Shown here in pieces: positions 12,238-24,478 of a stretch of DNA of 64,000 nt; the first letter of the stretch is position 1; each line of letters starts with the position of its first letter. Origin of the DNA: Hibiscus mutabilis (lineage: Eukaryota; Streptophyta; Magnoliopsida; Malvales; Malvaceae); assembly GCA_019671005.1 (NCBI GenBank), contig CM033718.1, forward strand, positions 31,016,508 through 31,080,507, written 5' to 3'. Both the position numbers and the translations under genes were made by a program. The notes beneath the pieces were generated by a model. That model was given only the letters and a program-made list of their open reading frames with translations. It was not told the origin of the DNA and did not search any database.

Positions 12238-12242
12238 CTCCC

Positions 12243-12454
12243 CTTTAAAGAAATACGTCCTCGAATTTACCTGAGGTGGAGAGGTGTGGATATTGTTCTC
12301 TCATAGATGATTCTAACTCCCAAGTTGCCTCTTCAACCTTGTGATTTCCCCAAAAGAGATTAACAAGTGCAATAGACTTGTTACAAAGTCTTTTAACTTC
12401 ACGATCTAGAATTTTGATTGGTTATTCTTCATAAGACATATCTAGATTGAGTTT
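12243..12454 (-). pseudogene. Chromodomain end of element X pol
   Basis: Minus strand. The leader motif complementary to CGTCCTCGAATTTAC sits at 12257-12271. Beyond it the minus strand encodes the end of an integrase-chromodomain protein, with similarity to the preserved version in O (58782-59000): an EEATWE-like stretch and a LDREVKRLCNKS-like stretch. Frame breaks are present. Element Z interrupts the gene at 12455, and X resumes at 23852. Confidence 0.75.
12450..12454. other. Target-site duplication of Z, left copy
   Basis: AGTTT here matches AGTTC at 23847-23851 with one difference. Joining the flanks restores a continuous X sequence. Confidence 0.75.
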
Positions 12455-15400
12455 TGTAACACCCCCTAACCGGGTTAATAGTAACCCAGCTCGGAAGCGT
12501 TACTTACCAAGCAAGAAAGGACATTTCAAGACATGGTAATAGACAAGAACAATACAGTAACAATCAAGCAACATACCATTCACTACTTATCATACAAGCA
12601 TGTTATACTTAGACTTCATTCACAAAAGGCATTCGAATAGAAGGCAAGGCAACCAACCTTACATTACTTACTTATCAAAAAAGTAACCACACAATGACTT
12701 TTATTCCAAACTATCCATTCGAATAAGTCACTAAGTTTAATTCATTTCATGCTTACACTACAAGTTACTACTTATATGGTTCATATTACAACATTCAATC
12801 TTTGTTATCCTATCCTATTTGAATTGACCTAGATGTGATAAGCTTCCATTTCAATTCAATGTTTCTGAACTCTATGCATGTGTCATTACATACCTAGGTT
12901 ATTAAACATGATCATATTATCTTACAATAGCATGAAACTAGCCTCCTAATCAACTAGGTCATTCGACCATTAACTCCAAATACATACAACAAAGCATATA
13001 ACTAGTTCATTAAAGTCTTATTCTAATCCCATGCATTCAGCAATCACCTATACAATTACCATTCACATACATCATGGTATAAAAACACACACAAGTAACC
13101 ATATACTCCCTAGTGTATTCGAATGAAAGGCAAGAGACATGGTTCATCGTATACTACTTTCATTTCAAGCATAACCATATACATTGAGCAAAACATTCAA
13201 ATGACTTAAGGTAATCTAGATCAAACATTGGATCATTCATTCCATCAATATATGCACAGCAAAACATCATCCATTACATGTTATCTAAGTTCATTACATA
13301 CTTAATACTATATACATAACAAACTAGGCCCATCAAACATTATATACAAGCTTCAAGATGCATGTTCAAGCTAGCTATGTACAATCTAGTGCCACCATTC
13401 AAGGAGATATACAAAACAAGTATGAAATCATATTTAGGAAAACTTGTGTGCCTTACTTCTTGTTCAAGGTAGCAGGCTTCAAGATCAATCAACCTCGTAT
13501 AATTTATCCTGTAGTTGGGAAGAATGAAAACGAGAGTGATAAGTACAAAAATGTACTTAGTGAGGTAGTAACTAGTCTATCCATTTGTTATTTCAAGTTT
13601 CTTGTCTTTTAATCAAGTGTAGATCCAGCTAAGGCTTTCAAGCATCAAGAGTGATCTTGGCTAGTCTTTCAAACATCAAGAGTGATCTTAGCTAGTCTTT
13701 CAAGCATCAAGATTATCCTATCTAAGGATATCATGCATTCAGTCACAAGGGGCAAGAAACAAGAATCATACTTCATGAATCAAGCACACATGCTTGCAAA
13801 ACAAGAGATCAAGGAGTCATGCTTTCAAGTCAAGTAACATACATTTCATGGCATTCAAGACAAGTATCATGTATTATTGGATTGTTATTTCAATTGTTAT
13901 TCATTAAACAACCCCCTTGGTACTTAGTTTGTATAGGTAATCGAGTCTCCAATCAACTGTCGCCACAAGATGCACCGTAGTGCTGGTCAACCCTCCTTAG
14001 TCGCCAAAGACCATATACGTACCCTCCGTCTGTCGCCAATTAGGGGCCTTAGCCCTGGACCGTAGTCCACCCTTACACAATGAGCTCTAGACTCTAAGGC
14101 ATGCCCCTCTACCCAGTCCAACTAGCTACCAAGGTTGTTCGGTTTACCATTTATTCAAGAGTTTCAAGATCAGGTTCATGTCAAGCAAGTTCATTTCATA
14201 TTAGGCCCTTAGGCCATTGAGCCATAGCTCACATGTCAAGTAGTTTCATGTTTCATTTCATCAAGATGAGATGTTATGATATCTCAAAGAAGTCTTTAGC
14301 ATTTGATTTAATTGCATCATAACACACACAAGCATTCATGCTATCACTTTATCATGCATAAGCATTCGATTGGATCATGTATACTAGGCTAGCATCAAGT
14401 GTGTATTTCTTTAGTCATCCTTCCCTTATTAGGTCAAGTTCATGATTAGATTCATTTAACATGTCAAGAATGTAACAAGAGTACATTGGTTTGGACCTAG
14501 TCCTAACCCTAGAGGTAACTACACTCACAATACTCCAAGCTAGCTAGTCTTGGATCCACACTCCTTTGTTCTTGGCTTTAGGATGATCCCCTCTATCCTC
14601 TTCCACCAAGTTCAATCATGGTTCTAACACATTACAAGCATAAGCATGTCAAAACATGATCACAAGGTCATTCAATTCAAGACAAAATTACAAGCATATA
14701 ACATACACATATTGGGCAGCATGCTCTTGTACATTTTCCCTTTTACTTAACTACACTTTTCTAAATTCTAGTTCATGCAAAACAAGGCATAATTCAAGGC
14801 CTAAAACTGTTTTCAAGACAGTTTACAAAATGCCACAAAACAATGTGCATTTGCCTATACAGCTGTTGTCAGGCAGCTTGCACTCTAGTCACTTAATCAA
14901 GCATATCTTTAATTCCGTAAGTCGGAATTTCAATTGATTTACACCGTTGTTAAGCTAATAAAATTTTATTTATGACCATGTAAGGCTTGCATTTTATTTA
15001 TTTTCCAGTTAATACAGCTTTTAACTTAAAAACAGGGCATTTTGCTTTACTGGGCAGTTTGCACTATCTCTAGTATTTCTTCTCTACATTTCAGTATATA
15101 ATCCAGAGTTCAGTTATGTTTTCTCCTAGTGAAATTAGACATACCAAGGTGTTGTCTATAAAAATTTCAGCCTTAAATTCATGATATACAATTTATAGTG
15201 ATTTTTCAAAGTCACTGCCTAGAACAGAGCATTCTGGGCATATTACACTAGGTTGGATTTCTAGCTTCTTAACTCATTTTAGAAAGGTCCTAACATGCAA
15301 ATTACATACATGTTCATGTTCATACATGTCTAGGTCATCACAATTCACCTAGAAATGTTCTTAAAACAGGGAATAATCAAGTTGAACCTAGTTTGATCTA

Positions 15401-16251
15401 TTTGATCACATTTGCACAACCTATTCATCAACTACGCAGTCCATTACCTAATTTAACTAGTTCAGTTAGGTGTAGTCACCATCAAGTTACCTATTTAATT
15501 CAATCTTCTTTTTACCTAGCTACATGATGAAAACAGGGTTCTATGTTCATTTAACATGTTTACACAATTCCTCAATAAAATCAGTCCTTAACCAAGACTA
15601 TTTTCTATCATGTTCATAATTCCCAGATTTCCAACAACTATACATGTATCCTATATCAAATTGGTTACTAGGAATTACAAATTCAATTTCAATTTGAATA
15701 TAGCATGCTCCTAACACACATAGAAATCATCCAATTCATCAAGACAACAAAGACATCAACCACTCATTCAAACAATCTATAGCAAGTTAGGTTCAAGTAT
15801 TATACCTTCTCCAAGCTTAATTTGATCAATGGATGAATTATGAAGCTTGAATTGAAGGTGTTTCCATGCAAAATTCTCTCCCCTTTCTCTCTCTATGTTT
15901 CGGCCAAGATGGTGATTGTGGGGAGGAAGATAACAATTTGTTTGTTATTTTCCCCCTTGGCCGTGAGTCATCCCCATGCTTTGGCACATGTTCTCTTCAT
16001 TTGAGAACATGTGTCAAGGCCCTCAAACTTAATATCTATTGCATGCAATCCCTAATATTTTGTATGTTCACATTTCCATCCTTTCATTTATGCCTTCTAG
16101 TTTTCATTTCAATTCAATTTGGTTCAAATTCGCTTATTTGATTTTAAGGATGGCCAATGTTCATTCTTCTTTTAAATTGGTTACCACATATATTCAATTA
16201 CCTATAGTTTAGATAGTGGTAACATTACTAGGCCAATTTTAGGGTGTTACA
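12455..16251 (-). mobile_element. 3' LTR of minus-strand element Z
   Basis: The bounds are TGTAACACCCCC at the left and AGGGTGTTACA at 16251; the length is 3797 bp. It matches the LTR at 20059-23846 throughout, with differences that by eye are about one per 15-25 bases, so the insertion is not recent. It carries stem-loops at 12472-12487, 13541-13558, 13972-13983, 14044-14068, 14219-14230 and 14488-14508. The open frames inside it (such as 13358-13612 and 15866-16141) have no protein similarity that I can see and recur as LTR sequence in the partner copy. Confidence 0.92.
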
Positions 16252-16265
16252 ATTCTCCTCCCATT
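16252..16265 (-). other. Polypurine tract of Z
   Basis: On the minus strand this purine-rich run (TGGGAGGAGAAT at its end) directly precedes the 3' LTR, after an AATTCAAGGACGAATTT-type leader at 16266-16290. Confidence 0.85.
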
Positions 16266-17100
16266 GAAATAAATTCGTCCTTGAATTTACTTGAATCGAA
16301 CATGTGAGGATATTGCTCCTTCATGACCTTTTCAGATTCCCAAGTTTCCTCTTCAACCTTGTGATTTCTCCACAAGACTTTGACAAGACGAACGTTCCTG
16401 TTTCAATGTCTTTTGACTTCCTTGTCAAGTATCTGAATAGGTTCTTCTTCGTATGATAAATCGAGATTCAATTCCACCTCTTCGGGTTCAAGAACATGAG
16501 ATGGATCAGACCAATATCTTCGAAGCATGGAAACATGGAAGATATTGTGGATCTTATCGAATTTACTAGGAAGTGCCAATCGATAAGCCACTGGTCAATT
16601 CTTTCAATATTTTCAAAAGGTCCGATAAACCGAGGGCTGAGCTTTCCTTTTCTTCCAAAGATGAAGACTTTTTTCCAAGGAGAAACTTTGAGAAAGACTT
16701 TGTCTCCAACATTGTATTGGATGCCTCTCCTTTTCAAGTCAGCATAAGCTTTTTGCCTATCAAAGGATGCCTTCAATCGATCATGAATGATCTTCACTTG
16801 TTCTTCGGTTTCTCTAAGCAATTGAGGTCCTAAAACCTTGCTTTCTCCCAATTCAGACAAGCACAATGGAGTTCTACATCTTTTTCCATATAGAGCTTCG
16901 AAAGGAGCAATCTGAATAGATGTTTGATAGCTATTGTTGTAAGCAAACTCTACTAGGAGTAGAGATTTCTCCCATTTCTTTTCGAAGTCTATAACACAAG
17001 CACGTAGCATATCTTCAAGCACTTGGATGATTCTTTCAGATTGTCCATCTGATTGAGAATGGAAGGCTGTACTAAGATGCACTTTAGCTCCTAGAGCCTT
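16266..17100 (-). pseudogene. Z pol: integrase C-terminal part and chromodomain
   Basis: A 204-residue open frame (17082 to 16468) begins in the integrase core. It shows the SQSDGQSER motif carrying the catalytic glutamate, then FAYNNSYQTSIQIAPFEALY, then the NVGDKVFLKVSPWKKV and KGKLSPRFIGPF motifs. The frame shifts near 16595 and continues as AYRLALPSKFDKIHNIFHVS, MLRRYWSDPSHVLEPEEVEL and a chromodomain with SYEEEPIQILDKEVKRH, where a stop falls at about 16403. The rest of the chromodomain (VLWRNHKVEEETWE) follows to about 16290. Chromodomains of chromoviruses bind heterochromatin histone marks and steer integration. This copy is not translatable in one piece. Confidence 0.88.
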
Positions 17101-17795
17101 CTACAAGGAATTTTAAAATCGAGAAGCAAATCTGGATCACGATCAGAGATTATAGCTGTAGGTACACCGTGTAATCAAATCACTTCACGAATGTATAGCT
17201 CGTATAAGGTTTCCAAGCTCATGTTAATTCTAACAGGGATGAAGTGAGTAGACTTTGTGAATCTATCAACAATCACCCATACAACATCGTTTTTTCTTGG
17301 AGTGGAAGGAAGACCAGTAACAAAATCCATTGTAATCCGATCCCATTTCCGCTGAGGGAATTCGATAGGTTGGAGCAATCCAGTAGGAACTCGATGCTCG
17401 GCTTTAGCTCTTTCGCAAGCTAAACACTTCGTTACGAAAGTCTGTGATAGCCGATTTCATACCCAGCCACCAGTATAGTGGCTTAAGATCCTTGTACATC
17501 TTAACCGATCCTGGGTGAATCGAGAAAGAGCTTTGGTGAGCTTCTTGTAACATTTCTTGTCTTAGTTCCTCATTGTTAGGAACACATACTCAATCCTTGG
17601 AATAGAGTAGTCCATTCGACTTGAGGGAGAAGTCAGAATTAGACTTAGAGTCTAGCTTGGATATGATCTTCTGGAGATCTGGATCAGTTTGCTGTAGTTA
17701 TTTGATTCTCGAGATCAAGCTAGATTGAACTTGAAGTTCAGACAATAATTTTCGTCCATTGGATAAACGAAAGTGAGCATTGATAGCCAAGGAAG
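17101..17795 (-). pseudogene. Z pol: integrase zinc finger and core
   Basis: An open stretch at 17378-17175 reads MLQPIEFPQRKWDRITMDFV and onward, with the first catalytic aspartate in MDFVTGLP and the conserved DRFTKSTHFIPV. It stops before the second catalytic aspartate, which can be seen out of frame in an ISDRDP-like motif near 17130. Upstream (17380-17700) are the traces of the HHCC zinc finger (KCLACERAKAEHRVPTG-like), broken by shifts. Integrase would join the cDNA ends to host DNA; this one is dead. Confidence 0.82.
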
Positions 17796-18527
17796 CTACA
17801 AATGAAAGAACAAGATCATTGAGAGAAAATTTCGAGTAGTTACTTGCAAAACAAGTAAGGTGCTCAAATGGATTACTTGTAATCCAAGAAAGTTCAAATT
17901 CGATTGAAATATTCTAAAATTTAGATTTAGGGGTTTACCCGAGTATGGTCTGTGACTAAGGGCATCAACAACCACGTTTGCGTTCCCTGGATGGTAGTCG
18001 ATAACCAAATCGTAGTCTTTAAGCAATTATAACCATCTTATTTGTCTTAGATTCAAGTCCTTCTTAGTCAGGATAAATTTGAGACTCTTGTGGTATGTGA
18101 ACAAGTTACATTTCTCCCTGTACAAGTAATGTCTCCATATTTTGAGAGCAAGCACGATAACTGCCAATTCTAGATCGTGTGTTGCATAGTTTGACTCGTG
18201 TGGTTTTAGTTGCCTTGAAGCACAAGCTACCACTTTTCCATTTTGCATTAGGACACATCCAAGTCCTAAATGAGATGCATCACTGTAGACAGTAAATTCT
18301 TTACCCGATTCTGGTTGGATAAGAATCAATGCATGAGTCAGGGCTTGTTTAAGTTGATTAATGCTTCGTTGTTGGTTCTCCGACCAAACAAAAGGCGTGT
18401 CTTTATGAGTTAGCTTGGTCAAGCTTGCGACAATGGATGAGAATCCTTTGACCAATTGCCGATAATGCCCAGATAAACCGACAAAGCTTCTAATTTCACC
18501 AACATTCCTTAGAGGTCTCCAATCCAT
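17796..18527 (-). pseudogene. Z pol: RNase H
   Basis: The open frame 18527-18027 starts at the RT/RNase H connection (DWRPLRNVGEIRSFVGLSGH) and includes VYSDASHLGLGCVLMQNGKV, in which the RNase H catalytic aspartate is visible. It also has ASRQLKPHESNYATHDLELA with the conserved glutamate. A stop interrupts at 18027, and the next frame (18026-17796) begins DYDLVIDYHPGNANVVVDAL, the usual linker to integrase. Confidence 0.87.
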
Positions 18528-19334
18528 GATGGATCGAATTTTGCTCGGGTCTACTTTAATTCCTTTTGCCGATATGACATGGCCAAGGAACTAGACTTTC
18601 GATAGCCAAAATTTACACTTAGAGAACTTTGCGAACAATTGACGTTCTCGGAGAGTTTGTAATACAATTTGAAGTTGTTCAGAGTGTTCTTCCTTATTAT
18701 GAGAATACACCGAGATTTCATCGATGAAGACGACCACAAACTTGTCAAGATAGGGCTTGAATACACAGTTTATGAGGTCCATGAAAGCAGCTAGAGCATT
18801 CATCAACCCGAATGGCATTACAAGGAATTAAAAAGTTTCCATATCGAGTACGAAAGGATGTCTTGGGTATATCTTCTTCTTTTACTCACATTTGATAGTA
18901 TCGTGATCGATCTTTGAGAACACCGAAGCATCCTTGATTTGATCGAAGAGATCTTCTATCCTTGGGAGAGGATACCGATTCTAGATAGTAAGCTTGTTCA
19001 ATTGTCTATAATCAATACAGAGTCTCATAGTCCCGTCTTTCTTCTTCGTGAACAAGACTAGAGCACCCCATGGAGATGAGCTAGGTCGAATAAAGCCTTT
19101 ATCTTGTAGCTCTTGGAGTTTCTTCTTGAGTTCTTTCAATTCAACAGGTGCCATTCGATAAGGTGTGATGGACAACGGAGTTGTTCCAGGTTGAACTTCA
19201 ATCCCGAACTCTACTTCTCTGGTTGGAGGGAGACCAGGGAGTTCCTTGGGAAAAACATCAATGAATTCAGACACAATTGGCATACTAGGTAATCCGAATT
19301 CAAGTTCATCTTGTAATACCATAGTAGAAAACAT
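18528..19334 (-). pseudogene. Z pol: reverse transcriptase with altered catalytic site
   Basis: The RT starts in the frame 19334-18981 (SEFIDVFPKELPGLPPTREV, then GFIRPSSSPWGALVLFTKKK and the CIDYRQLNKLTI motif). It is broken between about 18980 and 18820, then resumes as MPFGLMNALAAFMDLINCVF and FKPYLDKFVVVFIDEISVYS. The catalytic pair FIDD has become FIDE at about 18720, a change expected to abolish metal-dependent polymerisation. It ends with the HSEQLQIVLQTLRERQLFAK region. I see no path to a full-length protein. Confidence 0.87.
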
Positions 19335-19388
19335 TGAGGTCGGTTTTCTATTAATTAAGAGGATTGATTCTTTTCCTAAACCCCTGAG

Positions 19389-19901
19389 TTACAGTCTTAT
19401 ATTTTGGCAATCTATCCAAGCTTCATGTTTGCTTAACCAGTCTAGTCCTAACACTAGATCGAACTCACAAGAAGGCAAGACATAAAGGTCCATATGAAAA
19501 GTCACATTTCGAATGCTTATAGGACATTTCTTGGTCAAGATTCGAGTAGTGGCCTCTAACCAGTATTCAGCAACTTCAGGATTAGCTTTGTTGGTGCCAG
19601 TGAAATTATAGGCCCAGTGTTGAGCCAGCTTGTCAATCGGGGCTCTGCTTGGCACTGCAACAGGGGGAGCAATAGGATGATCTTGTTTAAAGGTAAATAC
19701 TAGATGATTGAACATCTCCTTCATACTTAGAAGACATTCTTGCTGCACATGATTGATGGAAGGAGCTTCTTATTGAGCAGCAACTTGGGCTCGGGTTTGA
19801 GTTTGTTGTTGAGGAGGATTCAGTTCCATCCTCACATTGTCTCCTTCATTCGAGGAGCCTTTAGGATTTTCATTGTCCCGACCAAGTCTTGTTTTAGACA
19901 T
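19389..19901 (-). pseudogene. Z gag start fused in frame to the protease end by internal deletion
   Basis: An ATG at 19901 begins MSKTRLGRDNENPKGSSNEG, the typical gag start of this family. A TAA stop follows about codon 44 (near 19772). The same frame then runs open for 119 residues: ECLLSMKEMFNHLV, APIDKLAQHWAYNFTGT and EYWLEATTRILTKK (gag) pass directly into CPISIRNVTFHMDLYVLPSC and EFDLVLGLDWL, which is the end of the protease. The central and C-terminal gag, the CCHC zinc knuckle and the protease active site DSG are therefore missing, and the fusion is in frame. Whether it arose by deletion or by template switching during reverse transcription cannot be told. Confidence 0.83.
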
Positions 19902-20039
19902 TCTACGTTCAAATAGAACAATTAGGGTTCGGTTTAATAAGCAAGACACAAGCTATTCAATACAAGTCTCCTAGGTGGCACAAGTATCCTATATGATGCA
20001 TGATAGCCCGATTTAGTCCTAGAATCGACTAAACCTATA

Positions 20040-20051
20040 GCTCTAATACCA
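20040..20051 (-). other. Primer binding site of Z
   Basis: On the minus strand this reads TGGTATTAGAGC, one base from the initiator Met tRNA site, 7 bp from the 5' LTR. The leader between it and gag (19902-20039) contains the GCCACCTAGGAG motif also found in elements R and U. Confidence 0.85.
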
Positions 20052-20058
20052 ATTAAAA

Positions 20059-23000
20059 TGTAACACCTCATACCCGGGTTAGTAGTAACCCCGCTTGGAA
20101 GCATTACTTAACAAGCAAGTAAGGACATTTCAAGACATGGCAATAGACAAGAACAATACAGTAACAATCAAGCAACATAACATTCATTACTTATCATACA
20201 AGCATGTTATACTTGGACTTCATTCACCGAAGGCATTCGAATAGAAGGCAAGGCAACCAACCTTGCATTACTTACTTATCAAACAAGTAACCACACAATG
20301 ATTTTTATTCAAAACTATTCATTCAAATAAGTAACTAAGTTTAATTCATTTCATGCTTACACTACAAGTTACTACTTATATGGTTCATATTACAACATTC
20401 AAACTTTGTTATCCTATCCTATTCGAATTGACCTAGATGTGATAAGCTTCCATTTCAATTCAATGTTTCTTAACTCTATACATGTATCATTACATACCTA
20501 GGTTATTAAACATGATCATATTATCTTACAATAGCATGAAACTATCCTCCTAATCAACTAGGTCATTCAGCCATTAACTCCAAATACATACAATAAAGCA
20601 ATAACTAGTTCATTCAAGTCTTATTCTAATCCCATGCATTCTGCAATCACCTATACAACTACCATTCACATACATCATGGTATAAACACACACACAAGTG
20701 ACCATATAGTCCCTAATGTATTCGAATGAAAGGCAGGAGACATGGTTCATCCTATACTACTTTCATTTCAAGCATAACCATATACATTGAGCAAAACATT
20801 CAAATGACTTAAGGTAATCTAGATCAAACATTGGATCATTCATTCCATCAACATATGTGCAACAAAACATCATCTATTACATGTTATCTAAGTTCATTAC
20901 ATACTTAATACTATATACATAACATAGTAGGCCCATCAAACATTATATACAAGCTTCAAGATGCATGTTCAAGCTAGCTATGTACAATCTAGTGCCACCA
21001 TTCTAGGAGATATACAAAACAAGTATGAAATCATACTTAGGCAAACTTGTGTGTCTTGCTTCTTGTTCAAGGTAACAGACTTCAAGATCAAGTAACCTCG
21101 TATCCTTTATCACGTATTTGGGAAGAATGAAAATGAGAGTGATAAGTACAAAAATGTACTTAGTGAGGTAGTAACTAGTCTATCCATTTTTTATTTCAAG
21201 TTTCATGTCATTTAATCAAGTGTAGACCTAGCTAAGGCTTTCAAGCATCAAGAGTGATCTTAGCTAGTCTTTCAAACATCAAGAGTGATCTTAGCTAGTC
21301 TTTCAAGCATCAAGATTATCCTATCTAATGATATCATGCATTCGGTCACAAGGGGCAAGAAACAAGAATCATACTTCATGAATCAAGCACACATGATTGC
21401 AAAACAAGAAATCAAGTAGTCATGCTTTCAAGTCAAGTAACATACATTTCATGGCATTCAAGACAAGTATCATGTATTATTGGATTGTTATTCATTAAAC
21501 AACCCCCTTGGTACATAGTTTGTATAGGTAATTGAGTCTCCAACCAACTGTCGCCACAAGATGCACCGTAGTGCTGGTCAACTCTCCTACTGTCGCCTAA
21601 GACCACATACGTACCATCCGTCTGTCACCAAATAGGGCCTTAGCCCTGGACAATAGTCCACCCTTACACAATGAGCTCTAGACTCTAAGGCATGACCTTC
21701 GACCTAGTCCAACTAGCTACCATGGTTGTTCGATTTACCATTTATTCAAGAGTTTCAAGATCAAGTTCATGTCAAGCAAGTTCATTTCATATTAGGCCCT
21801 TAGGCCATTGAGCCATAGCTCACATGTCAAGTAGTTTCATGTTTCATTTCATCAATATGAGATGTTATGATATCTCAAAGAAGTCTTTAGCATTTGATCT
21901 CATTGCATCATAACACATACAAGCATTCATGCTATCACTTAATCATGAATAAGCATTCGATTGGATCATGTATACTAGGCTAGGATCAAGTTTCATGTAT
22001 TTCTTCACTCATCCTTCCCTTATTAGGTCAAGTTCATGATTAGATTCATTTAACATGTCAAGAATGTAACAAGAGTACATTGGTTAGGACCTAGTCCTAA
22101 CCCTAGAGGTAACTACACTCACAATACTCCAAGCTAGCTAGTCTAGGATCCACACTCCTTTGTTCTTGACTTTTGGATGATCCCCTCTATCCTCTTCCAC
22201 CAAGTTCAATCCTGGTTCTAACACATTACAAGCATAAGCGTGTCAAAACATGATCACAAGGTCATTCAATTCAAGACAAAATTACAAGCATATAACATAC
22301 ACATATTGGGCAGCATGCTCTTGTACATTTTCCTTTTTACTTAACTACACTTTTCTACATTCTAGTTCATGTAAAACAATGCATAATTCAAGGCCTAAAA
22401 CTGTTTTCAAGACAGTTTACAAAATGCCACAAAACAGTGTGCATTTGTCTATACAACTGCTGCCAGGCAGCTTGCACTCTAGTCACTTAATCAATCATAT
22501 CTTTCATTCCGTACGTCGGAATTTCAATTGGTTTACACCTTTGGAAAGATAATAAAATTTTCTTTATGACCATATAAATCTTGCATTTTATTTCTTTGCC
22601 AATTAATACAGTTTTTAACTTAAAGAAAGGGCATTTTGCTTTACTGGACAGTTTGCACTGTCTCTAGTATTTCTTCTCTACATTTCAGTATATAACAAAG
22701 AGTTCAGTTATGTTTTCTCCTAGTGAATTTAGACATACCAAGGTGTTTTCTATAAAAATTTCAGCCTTAAATTCACTATATACAATTTATAGTGATTTTT
22801 CAAAGTCACTGCCCAGAACAGAGCATTCTGGGAAGATTACACTAGGTTTGATTTCTAGCTTCTTAACTCATTTTAGAAAGGTCCTAACATGGAAATTCCA
22901 TCCTTTTTCACGTTCATACATGTCCAGGTTATCATAATTCACCTAGAAATGTTCTTAAAACAGGGCATAATCAAGTTGAACCTAGTTTGATCTAATTGAT

Positions 23001-23846
23001 CACATTTGCACATCCAATTCATCAACTAGGCAGTCCATTACCTAATTTAACTAGTTCAATAGGTGTAGTCACTTTCCAGCATGTTGCCTACTTAATTCAA
23101 TCTTCCTTTTACCTAGAAACATGATCAAAACAGGGTTCTATGTTCATTTAACATGTTTACACAATTTCTCAATAAAAACAGTCCTTAACCAAGACTGTTT
23201 TCTATCTTGTTCATAATTCCCAAATTTCCAGCAACTATACATATATCCTATATCAAATTGGTTACTAGGAATTACAATTTCAATTTGAATATATCATGCT
23301 CCTAACACACATAGAAATCATCCAATTCATCAAGACAACAAAGACATCATCAATCACTCATTCAAGCAGTCTATAGCAAGTTAGGTTCAAGTATTGTACC
23401 TTGTCCAAGCTTAATTTGATCAATGGATGAATTATGAAGCTTGAATTGAAGGTGTTTGCATGAAAAATTCTCTCCCCTTTCTCTCTCTATGTTTCGGCCA
23501 AAATGATGATTGTGGGGAGGAAGATAACAATTTGTTTGTTATTTTCCCCCATGGCCGTGAGTCATCCCCATGCTTTGGCACATGTTCTCTTCATTTGAGA
23601 ACATGTGTCAAGGCCCTCGAACTTAATCTCTATTTCATTCAATCCCTAATGTTTTGTATGTTCACATTTCCATCCTTTCATTTATGCCTTCTAGTTTTCA
23701 TTTCAATTCAATTTGGTTCAAATTCACTTATTTGAATTTAAGGATAGCCAATGTTCATTCTTCTTTTAAATTGGTTACCACATATATTCAATTAGCCTAT
23801 AGTTTAGATAGTGGTAACATTACTAGGCCAATTTTAGGGTGTTACA
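20059..23846 (-). mobile_element. 5' LTR of minus-strand element Z
   Basis: Bounds are TGTAACACCTCA and AGGGTGTTACA; 3788 bp against 3797 bp for its partner, both apparently complete. Stem-loops matching those of the partner lie at 21144-21161, 21563-21574, 21635-21659 and 22082-22102. The flanking base pattern at 23847-23851 (AGTTC) is the second copy of the target duplication. Confidence 0.92.
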
Positions 23847-23851
23847 AGTTC

Positions 23852-24478
23852 AACCTTTTCCGTTTCAAGCACATGAGAAGGGTTAAAATGGTATTTGCGA
23901 AGCATAGATACGTGGAAAACATTGTGAATCTTATCAAATTCACGAGGAAGAGCTAGTCGATAAGCAACAGGGCCTATCCTTTCATTTATTTCAAAAGGTC
24001 CGATGTAACGAGGACTAAGCTTTCCTTTCTTCTCGAATCTGAATACCATCTTCTTAGGAGATACTTTCAGAAACATCTGATCTCCCACATTATGCTGAAC
24101 ATCTCTTCCTTTTAAATTGGCATAAGCTTTTTGTCTATCAAATGCGTCCTTTAGTATATAATGGATAACCTTTATCTGATCCTCTGTTTCTCGAAGGAGT
24201 TCAGGCCCTAAGGTTTTGTTTTAACCCAACTCAGACCAACACAAGGGAGTCCTGCATTTCCTTCCGTATAATGCTTCAAAGGTAGCTATTTGAATAGATG
24301 GTTGGTAACTATTGTTGTAGGCAAACTCAGCCAATGGCAAGGATTTCTCCAAGTTCCTCCCAAAATCAACTACGCATGCTCGAAGCATGTCTTCGAGAGT
24401 CGGGATTACTCTTTCAGATTAGCCATCTGACTGAGGATTGAAGGTTATGCTGAGATTTGTTTTAGTCCCCAAAGCCTT
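23852..24478 (-). pseudogene. Element X pol: integrase part, cut by LTR W
   Basis: Minus-strand remains run from integrase core to the region before the chromodomain: a NPQSDG-like motif (24420-24440), FAYNNSYQPSIQIATFEALY (about 24270-24330), ELLRETEDQIKVIHYILKDA, then the frame 24088-23834 with GDQMFLKVSPKKMVFRFEKK, GKLSPRYIGPF and HNVFHVSMLRKYHFNPSHVL. At least two stops lie upstream (near 24223 and 24420). The gene continues, after removal of Z, at 12454. At 24479 a plus-strand LTR cuts it. Confidence 0.85.

Noticed and set aside
12121..12306. Possible small gene over the Y/X border
   Set aside because: It crosses an LTR end and a target duplication, so it was created by insertion and shows no known motif.
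14656..14937. Open frame of 93 residues repeated at 22250-22552
   Set aside because: Again the same LTR segment in the two Z LTRs, antisense to the element, with no family similarity.
15866..16141. Open frame of 91 residues starting MQNSLPFLSLCFGQDG, repeated at 23460-23735
   Set aside because: It lies at the same place in both LTRs of Z on the strand opposite to the element. The repeat of the frame reflects LTR identity, not a conserved gene.
16496..16833. Plus-strand open frames in Z
   Set aside because: They are antisense shadows of the integrase-chromodomain gene.
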